DNA of 48,876 nucleotides from CAZTHL01 sp964613585 (GTDB lineage Bacteria > Pseudomonadota > Alphaproteobacteria > DSM-16000 > Inquilinaceae), in the NCBI GenBank assembly GCA_964613585.1, contig CAZTHL010000021.1, forward strand, positions 1-48,876. The letters are read 5' to 3'. Positions 33,687-40,797 of the stretch are shown here, one piece after another; within the stretch, counting starts at the first letter, position 1, and each line of letters starts with the position of its first letter. Position numbers and translations under genes: made by a program. The notes beneath the pieces were generated by a model, which was given only the letters and a program-made list of their open reading frames with translations, searched no databases and was not told where the DNA came from.

Positions 33687-33811
33687 AGCGTTTCCGGCTC
33701 AAGCGGCATCGTCGGCCGCTCCCTCGCCCGGCCACCCAAGGACCGCACGCCCAGGCCGGTCGGGCCGGGGAGCGGGCCGGTGCCGTTCCGCATCACGCGG
33801 AAACGCTCTAG
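33683..33811. repeat. 129-bp palindromic (MITE-like) repeat, complete copy
   Basis: Ends are perfect inverted repeats, CTAGAGCGTTTCC (33683-33695) and GGAAACGCTCTAG (33799-33811). The interior is GC-rich and itself partly palindromic. The element fills the whole gap between convergent gdmH and phyR, and both genes use a TAG stop that lies inside its two CTAG ends. It may act as a bidirectional terminator structure. Related copies are at 28871-28999 and 18500-18601, with an end fragment at 2436-2465. Confidence 0.85.
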
Positions 33812-34689
33812 ATGCGTGGCGGCTCAGCGCTGCGCTCCTGGGCGACAATCTGCGCCAGCTTGCCGATCAGCTGGGTCCGGTGCTGGCGGGCGAAGTCGGG
33901 CTCCTCGTACAGCGCCAGGACATGGGCGATCATCGCCTTCAGGGAGTCGGCGGCGTAGGGCTTGGCGATCAGGAAGGCGGGCTCGGTGCGCCCGCCGGTC
34001 AGGAGCCGCTCGGGGAAGCCGGTGACGAAGATCACCGGCACGTCGATATGCTCGAGGATGTGCTCGACGGCATTGATGCCGCTGCCGTTGTCGGCCAACT
34101 GGATGTCGGCCAGCACCAGCTCGGGCTTCTTGTCGAGCGCCTTGGCCAACGCCTCCCGCTCGTACCGGGCGGTGCCAACCACCGAATGGCCCATGTCGTT
34201 GACCAGGGCCTCCAGCTCCAGCGCGATGATGCTCTCATCCTCGATGATCAGGATGTTGGCCGAGGTCCAGCGGGCCAGCCGCTGCTCGGCCTGCTCCAGC
34301 GAGCGCTCGACCTCCTGCCGCGGCAAGCCGAGGATCTCCGCCACCTCGTGGATCGAGAACCCGTCGACCGACTTCAGCAGGAGCGCGTGCCGGTCGACCG
34401 GCGCAAGCTCCTGCAGCCCCTTCTCCAGCCGCTCCGTCGGGTCGATGGACTCGAACGGCGACGTGTCGCCGAGCCTGGAATTGATCACGGTCCAGATCGA
34501 ATGGAACAGCTGGAAAAGCGACCGCTTGCTGTCCGTCCGGTCGAGCCGCCCCGGCTCCTCGGCGATCAGTTCCAGGCAGACCTGCACATACTCGTCCCCG
34601 AGCTGCTGGGAGCCGCACAGCAAGCGTGCGTGCCGCCTCAGATGGGGCACATAGGCCACAAGCCGGTCCGCCAAGTCGCTGGTCGTCAT
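33808..34689 (-). CDS. phyR: PhyR-type general stress response regulator
   Basis: A 293-residue protein with the PhyR layout. Residues 1-170 form a sigma-like domain (DLADRLVAYVPHLRRHARLL for sigma-2, SIHEVAEILGLPRQEVERSL for sigma-4). Then comes a receiver domain (ILIIEDESIIALELEALV, phosphoacceptor in LVLADIQLADNG, VIFVTGFPE, AFLIAKPY). On phosphorylation PhyR-type proteins bind the anti-sigma factor NepR and release the ECF sigma factor EcfG. The C-terminus is about 25 residues longer than usual (EEPDFARQHRTQLIGKL and beyond). ATG at 34689 follows GAAGGGGGCGGG; a longer frame upstream is unconserved. No nepR-like gene is visible in the adjacent 270 bases. Confidence 0.88.
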   Translation of the reverse strand: MTTSDLADRLVAYVPHLRRHARLLCGSQQLGDEYVQVCLELIAEEPGRLDRTDSKRSLFQLFHSIWTVINSRLGDTSPFESIDPTERLEKGLQELAPVDRHALLLKSVDGFSIHEVAEILGLPRQEVERSLEQAEQRLARWTSANILIIEDESIIALELEALVNDMGHSVVGTARYEREALAKALDKKPELVLADIQLADNGSGINAVEHILEHIDVPVIFVTGFPERLLTGGRTEPAFLIAKPYAADSLKAMIAHVLALYEEPDFARQHRTQLIGKLAQIVAQERSAEPPRI

Positions 34690-34959
34690 GCCCGCCCCCT
34701 TCACACTCTTGTAATGACTATCATGAGGACCCGAACCCTGGAGAACTGGTGTCGACACGGACGAGTTGTCAACAATACCTACACCATTTGAGTCCGGGCC
34801 CGGTGGCCAGCCCGCGCCGATCCGCCGGAGGCTCAACCCGGAAGGATGCCAAAGGCTCCCACGGTGCCCACTCGCCAAGGCCGGTCAGCACGGGACGGGC
34901 GGGCTCGGCGGCCGGACCCGCGGCCGCGGCGTTCGCTCCGGCGGCGCCCGGCCGTGCGG
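34690..34959. other. Intergenic region upstream of phyR
   Basis: 270 bases where nepR would often be found. I looked for a roughly 60-residue frame with the NepR signature (LRxMYxxLxxEPVP-like) on both strands and do not see one. Reading toward phyR, a TTGTTGACAACTCG stretch (34757-34770) is the only promoter-like sequence. Confidence 0.4.
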
Positions 34960-35799
34960 CTACGGCGGCCCCGACGGCGCGGCCGCCGGGTCCAGCGTCT
35001 GGAAGACGCTGCTGGCGAGGCGGGGCAGCGCGGCCGGGTCGATCTCGCCGACGAGCGCGTAGTCGACGCCGGCATCGGTCCACGACAGAACCGACAGGCC
35101 GTCGGCTCGGTAGTAGCTGACGCTGATCGACGGCGCCGTCTCGGCCATGCCGACGAGCAGGGTCAGGCGCCGGCCGGCCGGGTTCTCGTAGAGGAACTGC
35201 GCCGCCGGCCGCTCGTCGGCCTCGAGCGTGCGGCTTCCGAGCAGCCGATAGTCCAGCTGGTCCAGCTTGGGGCCGGCCGCGGCCGCGGCGGCCGCGTGCC
35301 CGGCCTCGGCCAGCCAGCCGACCGGGTCGCTGGCCGCGCCCTCGCGGTCGAAGGCGACGTCCTCAAGCGCGGCGGAAAAGGATTGGTGCTCGGCCCACAT
35401 CGCCTCGACGGGCAGCCGGCCGTCCGCCTCGGGCGCCGGCTCGCCGCCGCGTCCGGCCAGGAAGCCGCCGCCGCCGCCGATCACCAGGAGCAGCGTCGCG
35501 GCCGCCGCCTGCAGCGCCAGCCGGCGGCCGTTGTCGTTAGCGCCGCCGACGCCCGCGCCGGGCCGGGCGAGCCTGCGCTCGAGCCGCTGCTGCAGCGCCG
35601 TCGTGCCGGCCGGCAGCGGCGCGCGCAGCCCATGATCGAACAGCTCATGGAGCAGCCCGTTCTGCGCGGCATAGGCGCGGACGCGGCGCGCCGCCTCGGC
35701 GTTGTCGGCGAGGAAGCTCTCGACTTCGGCTCGGCGCCCCGGCTCGAGGGCGCCGTCCACATAGGCGTGCAGATCGGTCTCCGACACCGGGGCCGGCAT
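34960..35799 (-). CDS. Anti-sigma factor with one transmembrane helix
   Basis: A 279-residue protein encoded directly after an ECF sigma gene. The N-terminal part matches the anti-sigma domain pattern (SETDLHAYVDGALEPGRRAEVESFLADN, seen here only in short pieces), without the His-Cys-Cys zinc motif. A hydrophobic helix follows at LQAAAATLLLVIGGGGGFLAG, and the C-terminal about 150 residues would be periplasmic (SYYRADGLSVLSWTDAGVDYALVG). Such proteins hold the sigma factor at the membrane until a signal arrives. The ATG at 35799 overlaps the sigma stop as TGATG and has a GGAGG site; the GTG one codon earlier is possible. The last residues are proline/alanine-rich. Confidence 0.82.
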   Translation of the reverse strand: MPAPVSETDLHAYVDGALEPGRRAEVESFLADNAEAARRVRAYAAQNGLLHELFDHGLRAPLPAGTTALQQRLERRLARPGAGVGGANDNGRRLALQAAAATLLLVIGGGGGFLAGRGGEPAPEADGRLPVEAMWAEHQSFSAALEDVAFDREGAASDPVGWLAEAGHAAAAAAAGPKLDQLDYRLLGSRTLEADERPAAQFLYENPAGRRLTLLVGMAETAPSISVSYYRADGLSVLSWTDAGVDYALVGEIDPAALPRLASSVFQTLDPAAAPSGPP

Positions 35800-36404
35800 C
35801 ACTTGATCCTCCTCAGATGCGCGGTGCCGCGCGTCGCCATCTTCTGGCGCAGCGCCTCCCGTGCCCGGCTCAGCCGCGACATCACCGTGCCGATCGGGAT
35901 CTGCAGCACCTCGGCCACCTCGGCGTACTTCATGCCCTCCAGCCCCACCATCAGCAGCACCCGCCGCTGGTCCTCCGGCAGGGTGCGCAGCGCCCGCGCC
36001 ATCTCGCGAAGCTCGACCCGCTTCTCCTGCCCCGCCGGCAGGGCCAGCCGCGCCTCGACATCCTCCACCGGCGCGTGGCTGGCCTTGTTGCGGGCCAGAT
36101 TGATCTTGTTGATCTGAACGTTGTGCATGATCGTGAACAGCCAGGCGCGCAGGTTCGTCCCCGCCTGATACTGATGCGCGCGCGACAGGGCCCGGGTCAG
36201 GCAGTCCTGCACCAGGTCCTCGGCCTCGTGCGGCGTGCCGGTGAGCGCCATGGCGTAGCGGCGCAGCGAGGCGATGTGCTGGGTGAGCTGCCCCGACACC
36301 TCACCGGCGCCGCCGGCCTCGCGCGCGGCCGCATCGCGCGGCGCCTCGCCCCGCCCGTCCCCGGCACCGCCGCCCGCGCCCGGCGCCGCCTCGTCCTCGT
36401 TCAT
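35799..36404 (-). CDS. ECF-type RNA polymerase sigma factor
   Basis: A 201-residue sigma factor. After a 40-residue low-complexity start, region 2 reads HIASLRRYAMALTGTPHEAEDLVQDCLTRAL and GTNLRAWLFTIMHNVQIN. Region 4 reads LRTLPEDQRRVLLMVGLEGMKYAEVAEVL and IPIGTVMSRLSRAREALR, the recognition helix. Residues 15-45 are rich in Gly, Ala and Glu. The pattern is close to EcfG-like and RpoE-like alphaproteobacterial ECF factors; the partner is a membrane anti-sigma factor, not NepR, so it is better kept as a generic ECF. ATG 36404 follows AGAGG; the open frame extends 60 codons upstream without conservation. Promoter direct repeats GCACGGG lie near 36440-36460. Confidence 0.85.
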   Translation of the reverse strand: MNEDEAAPGAGGGAGDGRGEAPRDAAAREAGGAGEVSGQLTQHIASLRRYAMALTGTPHEAEDLVQDCLTRALSRAHQYQAGTNLRAWLFTIMHNVQINKINLARNKASHAPVEDVEARLALPAGQEKRVELREMARALRTLPEDQRRVLLMVGLEGMKYAEVAEVLQIPIGTVMSRLSRAREALRQKMATRGTAHLRRIK

Positions 36405-36595
36405 GCCTCTGGTCCCGCCCCGAACATGACACCAACACGCTATCCCGTGCGTTAGTCCCCGTGCCAGACGTTTCGGGAGCCTTGGCAGCAGGCCGGCGCG
36501 CCGCCACACTCCGCGCTCCGGCCGCGGGGCCCGGGCACGTCCGGCGCCGAGCCCGCCAACGCGCGCCCCCGCCGCGCCAGCCAAGGACCACGCCC

Positions 36596-38125
36596 GTGGA
36601 GTCCCAGTCGCCGCAAGCCCTGCTCGAGCAGATCCGCACCATCCGCGACGTCGTCGACCAGGAGGGCCGCGAGATCTACCGGCGCTGGGAGCCGCGCCTG
36701 ATCGATCGGGGCTTCCGGATCAGCGCGCTCAACCTGGCGCACTATCTGGCGCTGCGCCGGCGCGACCTGCGGCAGCTGCAGGCGGCGCTGGTCCCCTGGG
36801 GCCTGTCCTCGCTCGGCCGCAGCGAGGGCCGGGTCATGGCCAACCTGGACGCGGTGGTGGCGGCGCTCGAAGCGATCTGCAGCACCGAGCGCCGCAACAC
36901 CCCGCCGAGGCCGCCCCTGCGCGCGTTCGAGCGCGGCGCACGCCTGCTCGACCGCCAGACCCGTCGGGTGTTCGGGCCGGCGCCCACGGGCCGCTACTGC
37001 CGGATCATGGTCACCTTCCCGGCCGAGGCGGCGCACGACGCGGCCCTGGTCGAGGCGCTGATCGAGCGCGGCATGGACTGCGCCCGCATCAACTGCGCGC
37101 ATGAGGGGCCGGACGAGTGGCGCGCCATGATCGCCCAGGTGCGCGCGGCGGAGGCGAAGGCGGGCCGCCGCTGCCGGGTGCTCATGGACCTGCCGGGACC
37201 GAAATGCCGGACCGGCGAGGTGGTGATGCCGCCCGGCAAGAAGCGGGTGCATCTGGGCGAGCGGATCCTGCTCACCTACGCGGCCCCGCGCGAGGCCGAC
37301 GACGACTACCCGAACCAGGCCGGCTGCACCCTGCCCGAGGCGCTGGCCCAGGTGACGGTGGGCGAGCGGGTGCTGATCAACGACGGCAAGATCGGCGGCC
37401 GGGTTGTCGCCAAGACCGCCGACGGCGTGGTCATGCAGGTGGAGCGGGCGCGTGAGAAGGGCGAACGGCTGCGGCCCGAGAAGGGCATCAACCTGCCGGA
37501 CAGCGAGCTCGAGGTCTCGCCGCTCGGCGACGACGACCGGGTGGCGCTCGACGTGGCGGCCGAGGCGGCCGACATCGTCGGCTACTCTTTCGTGCAGCGG
37601 GCCGAGGACGTGGCGGCGCTGCAGGACGAGCTGCGCCGGCGCCGGACGCCATCCAACACGGTGGCGATCGCCGCCAAGGTGGAGACGCGGCTTGCCCTGC
37701 GGCACCTGCCGGAGCTGATCGTGCAGGCCGGCGGCCAGGGGCCGTTCGCCGTAATGATCGCGCGCGGCGACCTGGCGGTGGAGATCGGCCATGAGCGGCT
37801 GTCGGAGATCCAGGAGGAGATCCTGTGGCTGAGCGAGGCGGCGCACGTGCCGGTGGTCTGGGCGACCGAGGTGCTGCAGAGCTTCGTCAAGAAGGGGGTC
37901 GCCTCGCGCGCCGAGTTCACCGACGCCGCCATGGCGCAGCGCGCCGAATGCGTCATGCTGAACAAGGGGCCCTACATCCTGGAGGGCGTCGAGGCGCTGG
38001 ACAATGTTCTCCGGCGCATGCAGGAGCACCAGTCGAAGAAGACGGCGCACCTGCGCGCGCTGCGCTCCTGGCAGGACCTGTACTGGCCCGAGCCCGGCAC
38101 CCGGCCGGCGCTGGGATCGCTGTGA
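36596..38125 (+). CDS. Atypical pyruvate kinase family protein
   Basis: A 509-residue protein from GTG 36596 (AAGGA ten bases upstream). The first 140 residues are a helical extension with no pyruvate kinase counterpart. The (beta/alpha)8 core then follows with recognisable but altered motifs: CARINCAHEGPDEW, LMDLPGPKCRTGEV, INDGKIGG, KGINLPDSEL, GYSFVQRAEDV, AAKVETRLAL (the KIE lysine region), MIARGDLAVEIG and VWATEVLQSFVKKGVASRAEFTDAA. The allosteric C-terminal domain of classical pyruvate kinases is absent. It probably transfers phosphate between phosphoenolpyruvate and ADP, but the changed loops leave the substrate open. It is divergent from the sigma factor gene across 191 bases. Confidence 0.8.
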   Translation: MESQSPQALLEQIRTIRDVVDQEGREIYRRWEPRLIDRGFRISALNLAHYLALRRRDLRQLQAALVPWGLSSLGRSEGRVMANLDAVVAALEAICSTERRNTPPRPPLRAFERGARLLDRQTRRVFGPAPTGRYCRIMVTFPAEAAHDAALVEALIERGMDCARINCAHEGPDEWRAMIAQVRAAEAKAGRRCRVLMDLPGPKCRTGEVVMPPGKKRVHLGERILLTYAAPREADDDYPNQAGCTLPEALAQVTVGERVLINDGKIGGRVVAKTADGVVMQVERAREKGERLRPEKGINLPDSELEVSPLGDDDRVALDVAAEAADIVGYSFVQRAEDVAALQDELRRRRTPSNTVAIAAKVETRLALRHLPELIVQAGGQGPFAVMIARGDLAVEIGHERLSEIQEEILWLSEAAHVPVVWATEVLQSFVKKGVASRAEFTDAAMAQRAECVMLNKGPYILEGVEALDNVLRRMQEHQSKKTAHLRALRSWQDLYWPEPGTRPALGSL

Positions 38126-38133
38126 CGGCGGCC

Positions 38134-38194
38134 CGCCCCGCGGGTCCGGTCACCCGCCCCGCGGGTCCGGTCACCCGCCCCGCGGGTCCGGTCA
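38134..38194. repeat. Three tandem copies of a 21-bp GC-rich unit
   Basis: The unit CGCCCCGCGGGTCCGGTCAC(C) repeats at 38134, 38155 and 38176 almost perfectly, starting eight bases after the pyruvate kinase stop. Each contains the palindrome CCGCGG. No gene covers it; the region to 38363 holds nothing else I can support. Confidence 0.8.
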
Positions 38195-38363
38195 AGGGAT
38201 CGGCAGCCCTCATTCGTGTGGTCATCGCGCGGGAAGCGTGGGGATCGAGACGCACCCTCTCCACTCCAGGCCGGGCACGCGGTAATCCATGACCCGGCAC
38301 CCTTCCCTCAATCGCCGGCGATGACCCTTCCGCGCTCCTTGTCGCCGGAACGGCCAGGTCGAC

Positions 38364-38684
38364 GTGGCCCGTATCCGGGAGCTTGACGATGCAGGCGCCG
38401 ACAAGGCCGCCGAGATTGCCTTTCGGCATCATGGGAGGATGGGACGCGCGTTAGGGCCGGTGACGCTGTTTCTGCGCGTCTACCGGTCGCTTGACGCCAT
38501 CGTCGGCGGGGACGACGCATCCGCCGCCGCTTGGCTGCGCAACGACAACACGGCGCTCGGCCAGCCGCCGGTCGAGGCGATGAAGAGCGTGGCCGGGCTG
38601 GTCGACACCCTGGCCTACCTGCCTGGCCTATCTGCCTGGCCTATCTGCCTGGCCTATCTGGATGCACGGCGCGCGGTGGTGTGA
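38364..38684 (+). CDS. Xre/MbcA/ParS-type antitoxin toxin-binding domain (DUF2384), altered
   Basis: A 106-residue frame whose centre is a clear DUF2384 domain: YRSLDAIVGGDDASAAAWL, then NDNTALGQPPVEAMKSV and AGLVDTLAYL, and a final DARRAVV. The usual N-terminal helix-turn-helix half is missing or unrecognisable, so DNA binding is probably lost. Between AYL and DARR, 13 extra residues (PGLSAWPICLAYL) arise from three added copies of a 13-base tandem repeat, whose total of 39 bases keeps the frame. In intact systems this antitoxin blocks a RES-domain NAD-degrading toxin encoded next door. Only a short RES remnant follows at 38929. The GTG start has no good ribosome-binding site; expression is doubtful. 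Confidence 0.55.
   Translation: MARIRELDDAGADKAAEIAFRHHGRMGRALGPVTLFLRVYRSLDAIVGGDDASAAAWLRNDNTALGQPPVEAMKSVAGLVDTLAYLPGLSAWPICLAYLDARRAVV
38609..38660 (+). repeat. Four tandem copies of CCTGGCCTATCTG (13 bp)
   Basis: Units at 38609-38621 (one mismatch), 38622-38634, 38635-38647 and 38648-38660. The last three are identical, so the expansion is recent or slippage-prone. It lies inside the DUF2384 reading frame. Confidence 0.9.
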
Positions 38685-39386
38685 TGCCGCGAGCCAACGG
38701 CTTCACCCGTTGGCTCTCGACAGCGCGCCCGGGCGGCGACAGCGTTGGCGGGCGCGCCTCCGGCCGGGTCGACGAGACATCTCGGCGGCTCGGCGGCATG
38801 AGGCGCCGACGCCGCGCCCGGCCCGATGGACCCGCACACCGGAACCGGAAAAGGGCTCCCTCTCCGACCCTGGCCCACGCCGGGCGCGGGAAAGCGCGGA
38901 CCCTTGCCACCATCAGACCAATCCAGGGGCGCTGGCGGGCGTGGTGTGGCGGGTGGTCGAGGCGCAGCACAAGGTCTCGACCAAGATCTCATGCCACCGA
39001 GCCGCTGACATCCGTCATGGAAGGGCGTCGCGGCATCCGACCTGGCCGCCATGGCCCGCCACGCCGGTCGGTCTCGCCGGCAACGTGCGGAACACGGTAT
39101 CGCGAGCGCAGCTGAGGGGATCCAGGCTGGTCTCGTGCGGCGGCACACCGGGGACCTGGATCGCCGCGCTTCGCTGGCGATGGCGCCGTTCCTTGCTCCC
39201 AGGGCTTCTGGCGGCAGGCGGGACAGCCGACGGCCGCACACGTAGGCAGGGCGCCCGGCCGCCGTGCCGGCCTCCCATGGATCCTGCCCCAATTCTCGGC
39301 ACCTGCCGTCTTTGGGAGCAGCATCAGCGCGCTCGACCCGGCGGCCGGCGCGGACTTTCCGCATGCCCTTGCCGCATGCCCTTGAG
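38685..39386. other. Gene-poor region with toxin remnant, upstream of urtA
   Basis: About 700 bases with no intact gene. It includes a perfect 10-bp hairpin, GAGCCAACGG and CCGTTGGCTC around a six-base loop (38691-38716), just after the antitoxin frame, then the RES remnant at 38929-38988. Two adjoining perfect copies of CCGCATGCCCTTG lie at 39359-39371 and 39372-39384, directly before the sigma-54 promoter. Long frames through this region on both strands lack other family motifs. Confidence 0.55.
38929..38988 (+). pseudogene. Remnant of a RES-domain toxin N-terminus
   Basis: The frame reads GALAGVVWRVVEAQHKVSTK, which matches the start of alphaproteobacterial RES-domain proteins (a WRxVEAQHxxST block, usually followed by a Leu-Asp-rich helix). 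After these 20 residues the similarity stops; the catalytic Arg, Tyr and later RES motifs are not seen. It lies 250 bases after the DUF2384 gene, the normal order of the pair. Without its catalytic part it cannot act as a toxin. The assignment rests on one short motif remembered from the family. Confidence 0.5.
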
Positions 39387-39402
39387 TGGCCCGGTGGTTG
39401 CA
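39387..39402 (+). promoter_or_regulatory. Sigma-54 promoter for the urt operon
   Basis: TGGCCCGGTGGTTGCA matches TGGCACG-N4-TTGCA with one mismatch; the GG (39388-39389) and GC (39400-39401) doublets are ten bases apart. Transcription would begin near 39413, about 40 bases before the urtA ATG. This suits nitrogen-limitation control of urea uptake and parallels the sigma-54 site at 29281. Confidence 0.65.
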
Positions 39403-39453
39403 GATGCGAACGCGCTGTCCCCAAGGGCACACTCGACAGGGAACCATTCGACA

Positions 39454-40764
39454 ATGACTTTCCGGCCTCTCCGCACGCTCGGCCTGTCCGCCACGCTCGC
39501 GGCCCTCGCCGCCCTTCCCGTGTCCCTGCCCGCCGCCGCGCAGCAGGGCGAGCCGATCCGCGTCGGCGTGCTGCATTCGCTGTCCGGCACCATGGCGATC
39601 AGCGAGACCACGCTGCGCGACGTCGTCGTCATGATGGTCGAGGACCTGAACGAGGATGGCGGCCTGCTCGGCCGGCCGGTGGAGGCCGTGGTGGTCGACC
39701 CGGCGTCCGACTGGCCTCTGTTCGCCGAGAAGGCTCGCGAGCTGATCGAGGTGCACGAGGTCGACGTGGTGTTCGGCTGCTGGACCTCGGTCAGCCGCAA
39801 GTCGGTGCTGCCGGTGTTCGAGGAGCTGAACGGCCTTCTGTTCTATCCGGTGCAGTACGAGGGCGAGGAGAGCTCGCGCAACGTATTCTACACCGGCGCG
39901 GCGCCGAACCAGCAGGCGATCCCGGCCGTCGAGTACCTGATGGACGAGTACGGCGCGGAGCGCTGGGTGCTGCTCGGCACCGACTATGTGTACCCGCGCA
40001 CCACCAACAAGATCCTGCGTGCGTTCCTCAACGAGCACGGCGTCGGCGACGCCGACATCATGGAGGAGTACACGCCGTTCGGCCACGCCGACTGGCAGAC
40101 CATCGTATCGGAGGTGCGCGACTTCGCCAACCAGGGCATCCAGACCGCCGTGGTCTCGACCATCAACGGCGACGCCAACGTGCCCTTCTACCGCGAGCTC
40201 GGCAACCAGGGCGTCGACGCCTTCGACCTGCCGGTGGTCGCCTTCTCGGTCGGCGAGGAGGAGCTGTCCGGCATCGACACCGACCCGCTGGTCGGCCACC
40301 TCGCCGCCTGGAACTATTTCATGTCGGTGGAGACGCCGGCGAACGAGGCGATCATCGCCCGCTGGCACGAGCACACCGGCGATGCGGACCGCGACGTCAA
40401 CGCCCCCATGGAGGCCCAGTAAATCGGCTTCAACATGTGGGTGCAGGCGGTACGCCAGGCCGGGAGCACCGACGTCGACGCGGTGCGCCAGGCCATGTAC
40501 GGCCAGACCGTGCCGTCGCTGAGCGGCTACGAGGTCACCATGAACACCAATCATCACCTGTCGAAGCCGGTGATGATCGGCGAGATCCTGCCCGACGGCC
40601 AGTTCGAGGTGGTCTGGGAGACGGGCGAGCTGGTGCGCGGCGACGCCTGGTCCGACTTCATCCCGGAGAGCGCGGCGCTGACCGCCGACTGGACCTATCC
40701 CTGGGTCTGCGGCAACTGCCGCGAGCCGCGCTTCCAGCCGGCCTCGATCGGGGTCGGGCAGTAA
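39454..40764 (+). pseudogene. urtA: Urea ABC transporter binding protein UrtA, interrupted by in-frame TAA
   Basis: A periplasmic urea-binding protein of the branched-chain amino acid/amide type, 436 codons if read through. Residues 1-30 form a signal peptide (TLAALAALPVSLPAAAQQ). Family blocks are RVGVLHSLSGTMAISET, VFGCWTSVSRKSVLP, FYPVQYEGEESSRNVFY, TINGDANVPFYRELG and VGHLAAWNYFMSVETP. At 40420 the frame stops at TAA after NAPMEAQ, where the family normally has a MEA-His/Thr-Tyr-IGFNMWV stretch. The frame continues at once with IGFNMWVQAVRQAG to DWTYPWVCGNCREP, the normal C-terminus. So TAC to TAA is the simplest lesion. The truncated product (322 residues) would lack 114 C-terminal residues. 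It follows a sigma-54 promoter. Confidence 0.88.
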
Positions 40765-40797
40765 CGCCGGACGCGGCCGGACGCACCGGCGGTGACC

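Noticed and set aside
36404..36584. 60-codon N-terminal extension of the ECF sigma factor
   Set aside because: The extension is composed of Gly/Arg/Ala-rich sequence without conservation, and an ATG with an upstream AGAGG lies at 36404 in front of the conserved part.
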